In this document: in pieces, positions 1-13,900 of the stretch
How the letters are laid out: every line of letters starts with the position of its first letter
Numbering within the stretch: the first letter of the stretch is position 1
Assembly: GCA_024180945.1 (NCBI GenBank)
Contig: JAKSGN010000039.1
Span: 248,001-312,000 of the forward strand
DNA length: 64,000 nt
Direction of reading: 5' to 3'
From: Macrophomina tecta
Taxonomy: Eukaryota; Ascomycota; Dothideomycetes; Botryosphaeriales; Botryosphaeriaceae
Notes under the pieces: model-generated
What the model was told of the DNA's origin: nothing
Database searches by the model: none
The model's input: only the letters and a program-made list of their open reading frames with translations
Position numbers and translations under genes: made by a program

Positions 1-1777
1 TAATCTTAAAGAAGCGTAGGGGCGATTCGTACCCCTATTCTTAGCTTATAGCGCTTAAGGCGCGGCTCTAGCTAATAAGGGAAACTTAAGAAGAGCTTAT
101 TATTAATAAGCTTCGCTAGCTTAAGAAGCCTCTAAGTAGTTAAAATATTAATAAATAGCTCTTATAATAGAAAGAGACTCTATTTATAAGAAAGAAGCTC
201 GAACTTCTAGAGGTTATAGATAATTAAAAAAAGATCGTCTTTCTTAAGACGCTTACTTCTCTTAATACCTACTAGGCCTTAGCCTATAAAATTAAGCTTT
301 AGTATAACGAGCTTAATAGGTTACTTTATAAAATAATTATTAACTATCGAAACTACTTACGCTAAAATATAGCTAAGAATTTAAAGGCTACTAAAGTAGC
401 CTTTACCGCTTTACTAAGAAATAAGAAGTAGGAAAGAAAGCTATCCGCCTACTTATATAGCGAGAATTACTTCTACGATAAATATAGATACTATAATCTA
501 GAGGCTAGACTAGTAGATTAGATACTAAACTAGGAGATTTAAGATAAAGTTAATAAGGTACTCGAGGATCTATAGATTAAGAAAAGAGTTAAACGCTCTA
601 TTAAACGGTTTAAAAATAGCTAAAATCATAGCTAAAGCTAGAAAAAGTAGGATAACGCTTCTTAAAAGAAATAAGAGTTAAAACTAGGTAAAGAAGAAAA
701 GAAAATATTATTCTTTCTAGTAGTAGTTATCTTATTATTTAGTATATAACGTATTTTAAGGCCTATAACCCTTAATCTCTTATAGATCGCCGATACTAGT
801 ATAATATACTATATCTATAATTAGTATATAAAGAGTCGCTATACTAAAATAAGAAACGTAGGGCTAGATAACTACGTTATATTAGAAAACTCTACGGTTA
901 AGATCGAGTTATTTAGTAAGGCACTAGTATATACTACTAACTATAAGGGCCCACACACTATTAAGCTTATAGATATAGCCTACGTATTCTTGTTTATAGT
1001 AAACCTCGTCTCTATTACTAAGGCAAGAGAAAAGAAAATCGAGTTAGATATAGAACGTATATACCTCTACTTAGAGAACTTTATTATAGCCTATCTAATC
1101 TTCGCTTAAAACCACTTTTTTATAGAATATAAGAAAGTAGATAATCTACTAGCTATAGTATTAAATATTACTAATCGCTCATTACTAGCTATATAATAGT
1201 ATAAAATCTTTTTATATATAGGCTAAAGAGCTATTTAAGCCTTACTATAAGTAGTATAAGGAGCTATAATTACTAATTAGTAGCTATCTAATTACTATAA
1301 TATATACGTACGTACTAAGGTATAATAGTAGATCTCTCGATCTATATAACTAGAGAAATTATTAGAAGAAGTATTCTTTTAAGTCTTATTTAACTTAATA
1401 TATATAACACGAGCTAATAACGGCTACTAATAGATTATGCATCTTAAATACGCTTCTACTAAATTTACTTTTACGGTTACTTATATAATTAAGAATAAGT
1501 GTACCTAGCACCTTCTTAATATTATCTAAATAATTAAGATAAGATTTAGTAAATTAGTAGCCTTTCTTAGATTAAATAGAGAAGTATCGCTTATATAAGC
1601 GTTTAAGTAGTAGCTTAAGTAATATAGAATTACCTATAAGGTATTAGCTCTATATATACCTTAGTAGAATAGTGTATTAGAGCGTTTAGGGCACTTAATT
1701 ATTATTAAAGTAAGATTCTTACAGGTTAGTACTAACCTACCTAAGCACCTATAGCCTAAAATTATTAAGGCGGCAGT
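1..1777 (+). pseudogene. copia-1 gag-protease-integrase (5' part), RIP relic
   Basis: Reading through RIP stops gives a gag-like segment around 440-640, then a protease active-site stretch near 783-830 that reads I-A-D-T-S-I and matches the copia W-I-x-D-[ST]-G-A box with G changed by RIP. Integrase follows: a pre-integrase finger region near 1,180-1,330, then a core running to the Q-Q-N-x-V-L-E-R-L-G-H block near 1,660-1,690, typical of copia integrase (family knowledge). The frame breaks at 1,778-1,782, where the nested element begins, and resumes in the same protein context at 7,792. The N-terminus lies outside the window. Confidence 0.75.
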
Positions 1778-1782
1778 CTATA

Positions 1783-2001
1783 TATTAGAAAATAACTAAT
1801 TAGTAGCCTTAATTTAACTAATAAAGATAAGTTTCTATAGATTAGTATATCTAGTAGAGGAAGGCTATACGGGCTTTTCTTATACCTATTCTATCTACTA
1901 GGGTAAAACGAGTATGTAACTTGCTTACCTACTAAGATAGGTATATAACGAGTATAAGATATAACTAAATCTAAAATACTACTAAATTAAATATTCTAAT
2001 A
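1783..2001 (-). repeat. 3' LTR of copia-2
   Basis: 219 bp, a direct repeat of 7,568-7,786. On the minus strand it is preceded by a purine tract (the complement of ATACCCCCTTTACG at 2,001-2,014), as expected next to a 3' LTR. Target duplication CTATA lies at 1,778-1,782. Confidence 0.9.
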
Positions 2002-2559
2002 TACCCCCTTTACGTGTTGCCTAAAAGGGAAGTGCGTAATAAAATAAAGATAGGGATAGAATAAGTATTAAACTTATTATATATAAAAATTTAAAAAGAA
2101 AAAATGCGTAGTAGCGCTTAGAATTAAACTCGGAATCTTTTAGCCTACCTATATTAAGAATTAAACTCGGAACCTTAGTTCTAACGTAATTAGCGCTTTA
2201 TCTAATACACTACTCGGTTATGTAAGTAGGTATATAAGATTAAAAAGCGAAAATCTTTCTATCTAAAGTAACTAAGCTAACTACTATTATATGCACTACG
2301 TGTAGCTATATTTAGGCTAATTACCTATTAGATACTAGTGATTACGGGATTGAGTGTATCTAGGTAGTAAATTAAGGGCCCTTCTACTAGGCAACTAGTA
2401 GTTAGAAAGAGGGTTATCTAATATTAACTAGATTTCTAAGTTAGTGGGCGTAATACTTTAGCTAGATAAATCTACGAGGCGTGCTAAGCCTAGCTACTAA
2501 CGTAGCTTATTAGTCTTAGTATTATTCTATAGTATAGCCTAGCTAGGGCCGGCCTTCTT

Positions 2560-5500
2560 AGGGGTTAGTTAATTCACTTTTTTTTCTAGTTCTTTCTTTC
2601 TTTTATAAAGATAACTAGGGAAGAGAGTTATACCTCTATAAAAGTAATAATACCGTTTACTAAAATCGACTTAGGCCGTTACTTAAAGAGAGGTATAAGG
2701 CTAATTTAGTTAATAAACTAATAGTATTTCTAACGTAGTAAGGCTTTAGTTAAGCCGTCTATAAGTATAACGGCCGTAGGCGTCTAGCGAAGGTAAACGT
2801 TACCTATCTAAGCCTCTTAGCATAGCTAGTAATAGTAAATATTAACGTAGCGTAGCTTAGTATTTAGCTTGCCTATTTTCTTCTTTATAAGGCAAAGCGT
2901 TTGCGTGTTATCGTACTAAACCTTAATTTCATATTCTAGATCGAACTAAATGCTTTTAAATAGATGCTTCTACTAGAAGTACTACTTAGCTATTTTAGAT
3001 AAAGCGAGTAGCTCTGCTTTCGTAGTTAAGGTAGTAATAGTTAGTTATTTAACCGCTTTCTAGTCTACTAGCGCACCGTATATTATAATAATCGATTCTT
3101 AGTAACTGCGGCGAGTATCCGGATCGTTTACGTACGCCATATTACTATTAATAGTAAAGATATTAGCCTAGTTCTCCTAGAATCCTTAATAGTATAAGGC
3201 GAGGTTCTTAGTCCCTACTAGATATCCGAGAAGATGTTATACTAGCTCTAAGTAGCGAGCTAAGGGGTTAGTAAGGTAGGCTAATAGTACTAAATAGGTA
3301 TAGGCTATATCCGTACGTATACTTATAGCTATAAACTAAGCTAAGCCTATCTTACTTTAGTACGTATAGATATCTTATGCGCTTATATACGTGCCTTAAT
3401 TCGATTCTAGTACTTTATCTAATAAAAGAGATATAGCTAGTACGTAAGTCTTCTTAATACTATAACGCATAATAAGGCCGTTAATATATAACTTCTATAA
3501 GAGCTATAAGAGCCATTACTTATAAACCCGTATTATTTATAAGGCTAAGAACTATTAAGCCTTACCTATTATTCGTATCTCGTAGCGCTAGAATAAGTCC
3601 TTCTAAAATACGTTAGCATATTACTTATTACGCTTATAGTAGGCTATAATTACGTTATCTATAAAGAAGAAGATAAATAAGTAGTCGTTTACGTAGAGAT
3701 ATAGTATGTCTAAAACTAGTTCTAATCTAAGCTCTTTTAGTATCTAGTAGAAGTAGTTTTACTATAACGCTAGTAATTCTTTTAAGCCGTATAACGCTTA
3801 GAGTAGTAGTAGTATTTAGCTAGTAGAGAGGTTTATTTCTTTAAACGGTCAGTAGAACGTCTTTTCTTAAAGAGATATATAGAAAAAGGCGTTAATAATG
3901 TCGTACTAACGTATCTTTAAATCGAATATATAGATAATTACTATTAGTGCTCGAAAGATTTAAAAGACTAGGGTAGCTACATACATATTCTATTAGATAC
4001 TTTATAAGTCTCCCTTTATATAGATATAAGCCTTAACTTTTATAAGCCAACCGTATTTATTAAATTTATATTTAAATATCTAAGTAAGTAGAATAACCTC
4101 TTTTTAAAGACTTTACGCTTCTTTTGCTTATACTATCTTCTATACCCCCTTATCCTAGACTTTCTAAAGCTCTATTTAAATAGCTTTTAGTAGGTGGGGT
4201 TTTATTAGGTGTTTAAAGATTTCGTAGTAAAACTGTAGCTTAGGGGGTAGTTAATCTTTATAGATTCGTAGGAGCTTAGTTTAGTAATACTTTATAGTAC
4301 GTATTTATAGCTCGTTTAGAATAGTTATAAAGAACGAGTATAGTCCCTAATAACTAAATATATTATCCTGTATTAGCGTAATATACGTATTACAGCACTA
4401 GCGATGTGTCTTTAATCCTTAGATAATTAGGCTCATATTAATATTAGCTAATATATTACGGTCTCTAGGTATATGGTTGCTAATAGTAGTATCTAGATCC
4501 GGCTTAGTTTCGTACTAAACTAGTAAAAAAAGTCTAAGCCTCTAAGTTTACTACTATTCTTTACCCTCTAATCCTTAAGAGAATAACTAAGGCGAATCTA
4601 GTACTTAGACTCGAATACTACTTGCTAATAATAACGGGCTTAGTAGATAATCGGTCTACGTAGGCGTTAATTTCTTTTAGGGACTTTCTACTTAATTCGG
4701 TATAGATTCTCGGCTTATATCGTTAGTAGACGTTTTTGGTTCTTCGTTCGAGTAGATAATATCCTCCTCGTTAAGTATAATACGCGGTATAACCGATTCT
4801 AGCTTGTTATTTTATTACTAAGCCACTAGTAGCTCGTCTAAGTCCTCTAGTAAGAACTTACTAGATTTGTTAAACGTAACGTCTCTTAATCGTATAATAC
4901 GATTCTTTAGTAGATACTAAATACGGTAGATATTAGTTAAATCGTATCTAACTAAATATCTAACTAAGACTCGCTCGTTTAGCTTATATAAGTATAGAAT
5001 TGTCTTAAGTAGTAAGTAGGCTTTATAGCTATATACTTATAGGTAAGCCACCTTAGGCTGCTTTTTATAGACTAACTCGAATAGAGTCTTCTACTAGTGC
5101 CGCTTTATTAGAGTTCTATTATAGATGTAGGAGGCTACCTTAATTATTTTAGGCTAAAGGCCTTTAGATAGGTTAGTACTAACGCGTAGAGCGCGTGCTT
5201 TAACTATAATAGAGTGTCCTAAACGTTCTAAAGCTTCGTTTTACTAAGGCATATAGGGAGCTAATACCTCGTAGGTAATTTTCTACTACTTAAGCTATTA
5301 CTTAAACGTGTACGTAAGTAATACTTCTCTATCTAATCTTAGGAACGCCACCGTCTTTTTAAATCGAGACTTAATTATTTAGATAATATTAAGAAGGTAC
5401 TAGGTGTACTTATTCTTAGTAACGTATATAACCGTAATAGTAAACTTAGTAGATGTATATTCTACGTATATTATCTACTAATTACCGTTGTTAGCTCGTG

Positions 5501-7330
5501 TTATTTACGTTAAATTAAATAAAATTCGAAAGAAGGCCTCCGTAGATAATTCTTCTAGCTTTATAGCTCGAGAAATCTATTAATAGGCCTTCGTATAAAC
5601 GTATATATTATAGTATTTAGGTAGCTTCTAATCCGTAATAGCCGCTTCTTAAACTGCCTTAGGTAATGCATTAATAGCGTTTTAGCCTATATAGGTAAAT
5701 ATATCGTGCTATTAAGTAGCTAGTAAGGATCGGATAATAAGATTCGAGTTAATCTTTAGATTATTTAACCCCTTATTATACTCTATAAAGAAGTGGTTGT
5801 GCTTAAGAATTAGGTTTACTATAATAACGTTCTTCTTATAGAGGTATAAACGGCCTATATCTAACTAAATGCCCTTATTCCTTACCTTAGTAACAGAGAC
5901 GAGGTTAGCCTTAAACGATAGTATGTAGGCTACATCTAGTAGGGTAATAACGCAGTTTTTTTATTAGTTAGTTATATTAACCATTACTTCTCTAAACGCT
6001 TTAATTAGTATAGTTAAATTTCTAGCTATAACGTAATTATCTAGACTCGTATTTTTAGTTTTCTTAAACCGTTTCTACATGAATCGATTATAGATATAGT
6101 GCGTAGAGCCCGTATTAGTAATCCACGAGAGCTTAAGCGTAGTAGGTTTAGTAACGTATTACGTACTAAAAGCTGAGGCTACTACGGCTAAAAACGATAA
6201 AGAATTACTATCGTCCGATTTATTTATTAATTATTAATCTTGCGGATTCTCTTATGGCTTCTAAGGAGTCGGACTCTTACGTTTACGCTTAGAACGGTTA
6301 AGCGAACGCTCTACTTAATACTTAGTTTAGGGGTTCTCTAGGCTCTTTTTAATCTTAGCCTAAAGCTCTTTATTAGGTATCTAATTAGTTAGTCTAATTA
6401 CTATATTATAATACGCGTATTAGTAATACTAGTAATTCTTTCTATATGTATATTTAGGAGGGTCTTATTTCTGCTTTTAATTATATAGCGTGGCCGTAAA
6501 GGCTACTCTTGTAATCTTTAGATTTTCGGCTATATTTTAACGTTAGTAGTTGCGGTACTTAATAATAAGATTAGCTAGTAGCTTAATAAGCTTACTATTT
6601 TAAAGCCTAATCTTATAGTTAGTAGCCTACTAAGTATTAAAAGATAAAAGCGCTTTTAGAAAGCTCTTCTTATCTTAGTTGCTAGAAATATTAGGTAGGT
6701 TAAGTAATTTCGTCTTAAATAGCGTTTTCTTTTATTAATCTAGCTACTTAGCGATATTCTAGCTACTAGGTAATTTCTTAAGCTACTTTAGCTAATTAAT
6801 TATAAGGTCTTCTTAAGTCTCTTATATAGGCTAAAGCCGTGCTTTAAGCGTAGATAGCTAAGAATAAAAATATAGGTTATTTCTTAGTTTTCGAAGAATT
6901 AGTTAGAGAGAGGAGCTAATAGAGTCTACAATAACCGTTAATAGATTATTAATTTTTTTTCTAGCTTCTCGTATTCTTAGAGCTCTTGTTTATAGTTCTT
7001 ACGTTATAGCTTATAATGCTTTTATGCTTGTGTAGAGTTATTTTTTAGTTTCGTAGGGCTACGTGGCTTAATTAGCTAGATTGGCTTCTCTATAAGGTTT
7101 GGATTAATATAGTCGAAGATTTTCCCCTGCTTCGCTCGGGCTTAGATAGTAAAATACTACTTATTCTAGTTATCGGACGACTTAAGAACGATAATAGGCT
7201 TTAATAAGGCTATGGTTACTAGTAGTAGCTAGTAGTTACTTATCGGATAATCGGGCCGAGTCTCGTAGCCGTAGGTAACTTAGGAGAAGCGCTAGTACGT
7301 AGTAAAACTCGCTTAGATAGCTAGTATACC
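2560..7330 (-). pseudogene. copia-2 gag-pol polyprotein relic
   Basis: On the minus strand the following are readable in order. Gag-like sequence lies at about 7,300-6,300. A protease box W-I-T-N-T-G-S-T-H-Y-I sits near 6,130-6,100 (copia W-I-x-D-[ST]-G-A with D changed). The integrase core, near 5,500-5,200, ends in a block with R-L-G-H-S-I-I-V-K-A-R. The integrase C-terminal segment is near 5,050-4,850, then come reverse transcriptase (4,600-3,300) and RNase H with I-K-V-Q-Y-D-N-T-Q-T-L near 2,920-2,890 (family: C-D-N-Q/T). Nearly all interruptions are TAA/TAG replacing Q or W codons, which is typical of RIP. Exact ends are approximate. Confidence 0.8.
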
Positions 7331-7567
7331 TACTAGAAACGCTATACCTAGAAAGGACTACTAAAATAGGCACTTAGTAATAGTTTAGATAACCGTTATA
7401 AAAATAACGAATAAGGGAGGCACTTAGCTCTGCTTATAACTATATAGTAAAAGAATACTAAGCGAGACATCCGAATACTACAAAACGCTTAAACGTAGTA
7501 TAAAGAGGTGCTTCTAAAGGATAACTTAGATTACGAAAGGTACCTAAGACATACCCGGGCTTATAAC

Positions 7568-7786
7568 TATTAGAAAATAACTAATTAGCAGCCTTAATTT
7601 AACTAATAAAGATAAGTTTCTATAGATTAGTATATTTAGTAGAGGGAGGCCGTATAGGCTTCTCTTATACCTATTTTATCTACTAGAATAAAATGGGTAT
7701 GTAACTTACTTACCTACTAAGATAGATGTATAACGAGTATAAGATATAACTAAATCTAAAATACTATTAAATTAAATATTCTAATA
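7568..7786 (-). repeat. 5' LTR of copia-2
   Basis: 219 bp, matching 1,783-2,001 with scattered C/T and G/A differences. Host target duplication CTATA follows at 7,787-7,791. Confidence 0.9.
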
Positions 7787-7791
7787 CTATA

Positions 7792-10605
7792 TCTATAATA
7801 GAACCTTAATAAAGTGCTACTATTAGCAAATACTATTTAAGCGTGTCTATAAAAAGAAGCTAAAAGTAGCATATCTTTAAGTTTATAGCTATAAAGCCTA
7901 CTTACTACTTAAGAATATTCTACGTAGTAATAAGCTAGGTAAGCGTATCCTTATTAGATACTTAGTTAAATATAACTCTATTAATATCTATAGAATCTAG
8001 TATTCTCTAAAAGACCGAGTAATACACTTAAGAGACGTTATCTTTAATAAATCTAGTAAGTTCTCTCTAGAGGATCTAGAGAAGATACTCGCTCTATAAT
8101 AGTAGAAGTAAAATTAAGAGTAAGAGGTAGTAATTTCTCGTATTATGCTTTATAAGGAGGAGATTATCCCCTTAAATTAGAAATCTAAGGTCTTCTTTAA
8201 CCTTAGTAATAAGCTATTACCGGCTCTAATTTATTTAACTTAAGAAACTCTAGAGATTTAAGGTAGCTATCTAGGCGTCTAAGTATAAGAAGTATAACTA
8301 GATTATCTACTAAGCCCCTTAGAATTAACTAGTAAAGGCCTAGCACGCGAATAGTATACGAAAAGTAGCCTATAAGTAGGCTTAATTTATAGTAAATAAA
8401 TACTAGATTCTTTAGATTATATATTACTAGATTAATCTACTCTAGCCTAATAATAAGCCTCTTAAGGCTTAGGGGGTAAAGATTAATAGAATTAATAATT
8501 ATGAGGACTCGGCTAGCTTATACTAGTCTAATACGAGAATCTATCTAATCTAGGCGCTACTAGAGAAAACTATATCCTAAGAGAATGTAATATTATAGCG
8601 GATATAAATCTAAACCTAATTATCCACGAATTAAGAACTCGTAACTTACGTAAAGATACGTATATTACGTTAATTTATAATAATATATTTAGTTACTAAA
8701 TGCTATTTACGTCTTTTCTCGTATCTTTCTAGAAATCTACTATAGTAAAAGCGTAAGTATCGCCTATAGACCTACTACGTATTTACTAAGATTAACTACT
8801 ACCTAAACCTCATTTCTATAAGGATATCTTTAACCACCTAATAAAAACCTACCTACTAGAGGCAATCTAAATAGAACTCTAGAAACTTTAGGGTAAAGAG
8901 GTATAGAAGACAGTAGCACTTAGTAAAGTAAAAAGCCTTAATAAGAACGTAATACTACTTATCTAGATATTTAAGTATAAGCTTAATAAACATGGCTAGC
9001 TTACTAAGGTTAAGGTACGTATCTATATAAGAAGAGACCTTTAGGCTACTTAGTAGAATACTTATATAGCTATCCTTACCTTTTAGATTTTCTAAGCCCT
9101 AATTACTATTATCTGCACTTTTAACTTAGAAATGCGCTAGTACGACGTTATAAACGCATTTCCTTACGTTCTACTTAAGGAAAAGATATACTATCGACCT
9201 CTAGAAGAACTAAAGCTTAAATAAGGCTAAATTCTTTATTTACTTCGAGTGCTTTATAGCCTTAAGGAGTTACTAGCTCTCTAGTAACAGTACTTCTATA
9301 AATTCTTAGAAGAGCTTAGTTTAACTTAGGTGCCTAATACTTCTTATCTATACTTAAACGATCGCCTATTCGTCTTCTTCTTTATAGATAACGTTATTAT
9401 AGTATACTATAAGTGAGATAAATCTTTTATAGACGCTTTCTAAGAAGACCTACTTAAACGCTACGAGATAAGAATTCTAGAAGAAGTATAATAGTTCCTA
9501 GCCTTACGTATTATAAGGGACCGAGAGTAGAAGCTCTTATAGCTCTTCTAGAAATTATATATCTCTAGCCTTATTACTCGCTATAGTATTAGTAAAAATT
9601 ACTTTTCTTTAACACCGCTTTCTTTAGATAAAGTGCTTTAAGCAAATTAAGACACGTACGTAAGCGCGTAAGATATTTACCTTTATTAAAGTAGAATTAG
9701 TTTAGCATAATTCGCGGCTACTAGTACTAGGGTAGATATTATGTACGCCTGTTTTATATTATTATCTTACCTTACTAATTTATCTTCTCGCTATCTAGAA
9801 CTTTTTTAGAGGCTTCTTAGCTACTTAATAGAAACTAAGAAGCTCGCCTTATTCTTTTAGGGCAACTATAAGAACGAAAATAATATCTTTACTATTAGTA
9901 GCGATGTAGTATTTACTAATAATTCAGATATGCGCCGAAGCTACTAAGGCTCGATTATTACTATATTTAGAGTAGCTATTGATTAGAAGGCTATTAAGTA
10001 GCCTACGATTATAACTTTAATTATTAAAGCCGAGCTTCTTACCTTATTAGAAGCCGCTAAGTAATACTTCTAGTAGAAACACCTTTTTAGAGAAGTATAA
10101 TTCGATCTAGGCCACTAAATTAAAATATAGTGCGATAATACGCAAACGCTTCGGCTTATATAGAAAAATATTAGGAAGCTTAATACTAAGCTACGTTATA
10201 TAGATATATACTACTATTAGCTGCGCTAGAAAGCCTAAGTAGGTAATATTTACCTTTAGTAGACGCCTATAGTAGTAATATTAGTAGACGGTCTTACTAA
10301 AGCCCTACCTCGCTAGAAGTATACTTATTTTATTACGGCTATTAGACTTTCCCTACTCTATAATTAGCGGCTATTTATTTATGTTATTTCATAAAATAAG
10401 GCGTAACCCTTATAGCTTATTTAAGCTAATAAAGAACTTATACTTAATTAGATTTAAGTCTCTACTAATCTTTTTAGTATTTATAGTTATTATCCGAACG
10501 CTACTTATGCGTTTTCTATACTATATACTAGTAGTACTACTAGCCTATAGTATAGAAAATATATTTTGTTATTTCTTTATTTTAGAAATTAACCGCCTAC
10601 TTTAA
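7792..10605 (+). pseudogene. copia-1 integrase C-terminus, reverse transcriptase and RNase H relic
   Basis: This continues copia-1 after the nested insertion. The integrase tail (L-x-V-Y-S-Y-K-A-Y, then K-R-I-L-I-x-Y, near 7,870-7,980) matches the copia G-C-x-A-Y...G-Y pattern. Reverse transcriptase carries a degenerate Y-V-D-D box read as F-F-I-D-N-V-I-I-V-Y near 9,375-9,410. RNase H near 9,720-10,320 has A-D-I-M-Y-A, an I-Q-C-D-N-T-Q-T-L stretch and a final V-D-G-L-T-K-A-L, the usual copia C-terminal hallmark (V/A-D-x-L-T-K). Many RIP stops, not functional. A chance 74-codon open frame at 10,381-10,605 lies at its 3' end and is not a gene. Confidence 0.8.
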
Positions 10606-10690
10606 GCGAGTCTATGAGTTTAATACTTATCTAGTTATTTATTTTACCTTTATTTCTTTTTATCACCTACTCCCTAAATAGGTAGTACGT

Positions 10691-10699
10691 AAAGGGGGT
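10691..10699 (+). other. polypurine tract of copia-1
   Basis: AAAGGGGGT lies directly before the 3' LTR. The same tract stands in minus orientation at the inner edge of the copia-2 3' LTR, where it would prime plus-strand DNA synthesis. Confidence 0.65.
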
Positions 10700-10700
10700 A

Positions 10701-10953
10701 TATTAGATTAATTACATATATATAGCTTTTGCTAAGTTATTAGAATATTTAATTTAGTAGTGTTTTAGATTTAGTTATGTCTTATACTTATTGCATACTT
10801 ATCTTAGTAGATAAGTAAGTTATATACCCGTTTTACCCTAGTAGATAGAATAGATATAAGAAAAGCCTATATGGCCTTTCTCTACTAGATATACTACTTA
10901 TTCTAATTAATTCTTTTATTATTAATTAAGTCGTTATACTACTTATTCTAATA
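10701..10953 (+). repeat. 3' LTR of copia-1
   Basis: It starts TATTAGATTA after the purine tract and ends TTCTAATA. From 10,738 onward it aligns with the copia-2 LTR. Compared with that LTR it carries about 37 extra bases at its 5' end between two TATTAG words, so an alternative start is 10,738 (216 bp). Confidence 0.75.
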
Positions 10954-10999
10954 ACTTCTAATTATAATACTCTCTATTAGTCTATCTATAGCATTAAAG

Positions 11000-13900
11000 C
11001 CTACCTAACTTACTAAAAAGCTAAGAATATTAATAAGTACTATCTAAAAAACTAGACATACCTACTAAACTAGGGCTATAGTAGGCGAGCCCTTTACCCT
11101 ATAGAACTATAGTAGTATTAATTAAAAATACTATAAAATATCTACTAGAGAATAAAGGGAACTCTATAAAATATAAAAACTACTAGATTATTATAATAAA
11201 GATTAATAGATGCTAAGCTTTTACTCTTATTAACTTAGTATTATAAGAAAACTATATCTTAAACTAATTTATAGAAAAAGCTAATCTAAAGTTCTAAGAA
11301 AAGAACTAACTCTATTAGCTAAAAATAGTTAATAAATTACCTAGCTTTTTTAAAGATAGAAAGATAATTATTAAAATTCTAAAACTAATTCTTAAATATA
11401 AAGACTATAGAGAATATATTTATTTAGATATTACTAAGATCTCTAAATATAATATTATTCTCGGTATCTCTTAGTAAAAGTAATAGAAAATATAATATAA
11501 CTAAAATAATAGAGAAATTATTCTTAAGTTTAAAGAATAAAATTAAAAAGAACTAAAATAAAAACTATATACTATAGCTAAATCTATTACCTACGCAAGT
11601 CTAATCTTAAAAGCTACGCTAGAAAGAATATAAAAGAAGAAATAAATAATTAAAATAATATAGTACTGCCTTACTACTATAAATAAAGAATAAATCTAAT
11701 AAATTAGCGCTACTAGATAAGAAGAACTAAACTATCTAATATTTATAGAAGAAGATAATTCTACTAGAATATATAAATAGTATCTTAATAGTATTTTTAA
11801 GAAATACTACTAGTTTAAGAAGATTTTTAAAGAAAAGATTAAAAATGCGCTACTAAAATACTAACTATAAAACTATAAGATTAATCTAAAACTAAATACT
11901 AAACCTCGATTTAAACTATTATATCTAATATTAGAAAAAGAATTATAAGCGATAAAAGAATATCTAAATCTATTACTAAAAAAAGAATATATTTAATTCT
12001 TCTAGTTTTTAGTAAAATTACCTATTCTCTTTATACTAAAACTAGGAGATAAGTTACGCCTCTATGTAGATTATAGATTTTTAAATAATATTACTATTAA
12101 AGACCGCTATTCTCTACTCTATATTAATAAACTAAGAAATCGCCTCTTAGAAGTATATTTCTTTACTAAACTAGATCTATAAAATAGATACTATCTTATT
12201 TAAATTAAAGAAGAATATAAATAGAAAACTATATTCTAAATCTAATACGGTCTATATAAATATTTAGTAATACTTTTTAAACTTACTAACGTTTTTACTA
12301 CGTTCTAAGCCCTTATTAACTATATCTTATAGAAATATCTAGGTAGATTCTATATAGCTTACCTTAACGATATTCTAATTTACTTAGAAATCCTAGAAGA
12401 ATATAAGAAATATATATCTAAGATTCTTTAGAAACTACTTAAATATAGCCTCTTAATTAAACCGGAAAAATATACCTTCTATATCTAAAAGATTAAATTC
12501 CTAGGCTTTATTATTAAATTAGAAAAAGTAGTTATAGACCTAAGAAAGATAAAAGATATTCTAAAATAGCCCGAACTAAGAAATATTAAAAAAATATAAG
12601 TCTTTCTAGAATTTACTAACTTCTATTAGTAGTTTATTAAATAATACTTCTATATAGCTAAATAGCTAATCTAACTTACTCGAAAAGATACCTTATTTAC
12701 CTAGAAAGAACTATAATAAAAAGCGTTTAACTAACTTAAAAAGATCTTTATAAAAGCCTCTATATTAATTATATTTAATTTTAATAAGCCTCTCTATCTT
12801 AAAACTAATATATCTAACTACGCTATTAGTACTACTCTTAGCTAGCTAGATAATAAGAAAAGATTATACTCTATTACGTACTATTCTCATAAAATATTAT
12901 CTATAGAACTTAACTATGAGATATATAATAAAGAACTACTCGTAATTATTATAGTATTTAAGAAATAGTAATATTATCGTAAGAAAGCTAACTACGAAAT
13001 TATAATATATTTAGATTATAAGAACCTAGAATACTTTATAACTACTAAAATATTAAATAGAAGATAAATATAATAGATAAAATAACTTACTTTCTTCTAC
13101 TTTAAGGTCTACTACCGTAAAGAAAATAAAAATAGTAAAATAAACGTACTTAGCTATAGAGTTAATTATATAAAAAAAGCCGAAATTATCGCTAGTAGTA
13201 CTTAGATAAAATAATAATAGTATATTAGGCCCTAACCGCCCCTAAATTATCGAAGAACTCGACGTACTATAAAAAAAATAAATATTAGTATCTATTATAA
13301 GACTAAGAAGTTCTATTAATAATAATAAACCTCTAAGAGCCCTAATACCCGAATAAAAATCTAAAGATAACGAAGAACTATAAGATAAAAAACCTATGCC
13401 TATACTAAAAGAAACTACAAAAGAAGTAATAAATAAAAAATAATACCGCTACTTAAAAATAAATTATCTAAAGAAAATATAATAATAACCCACTATTCTA
13501 AAAACTACTATAACGAATAAATACCTTTAAATATAATAATCCTAACCTAGTTTAAAATTATAGAGGTAATATACTATTCTACGAAAAAATCTATATACTA
13601 ATACCTCTATATAAACGGCTAATAAAGAAATACTATAAGTTTATAGTTTATAAATATCTAGGAATAATAAGAATTTTAGAACGACTTATAAGATACTTTT
13701 ATTTTCTCTAAATAAAAAAAATAGTAGAAAAAGTTATTTAGAAATATAATAAATATATAAAAAATAAGATAGTATAATATATACTATATAGATAACTATA
13801 GCTTATTATAATACTAACTAAATTCTAGAAATTAATTATAATAGGCTTTATTATCGATCTACTAATTTTAGTAGACCCCGTAACTAAAATATAATATAAT

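Larger units (their letters stand above)
1783..7786 (-). mobile_element. complete nested Ty1/copia element (copia-2), RIP-degraded
   Basis: Two 219-bp direct LTRs (1,783-2,001 and 7,568-7,786) bound a 5.6-kb internal region. The host pentamer CTATA occurs immediately outside both ends (1,778-1,782 and 7,787-7,791). LTRs begin and end TATTAGAA...TTCTAATA, i.e. TG...CA after RIP. Copia domains read on the minus strand. The insertion splits the integrase of copia-1, whose peptide context A-V-Y-I | Y-N-R-T resumes after the right-hand duplication. This is therefore a younger element inside an older one of the same family, with related LTRs. Confidence 0.92.
1..10953 (+). mobile_element. Ty1/copia LTR retrotransposon (copia-1), RIP-degraded, 5' end outside window
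   Basis: The sequence shows copia-order domains on +: a gag-like part, protease, integrase up to 1,777, then after a nested insertion the integrase C-terminus, reverse transcriptase and RNase H (7,792-10,600). A purine tract at 10,691-10,699 and a 3' LTR at 10,701-10,953 follow. The 5' LTR is not in the window, so length and target duplication cannot be given. Stops appear throughout where CAA, CAG or TGG would be expected, and CA/TG dinucleotides are nearly absent, so it is dead by RIP. Its 3' LTR is joined directly to gypsy pol sequence at 10,954, which suggests that it inserted into the C-type gypsy element that follows. Confidence 0.85.

Noticed and set aside
10381..10605. 74-codon open frame at the copia-1 3' end
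   Set aside because: Composition is that of RIPped AT-rich DNA, and it lies in a different frame from the RNase H relic.
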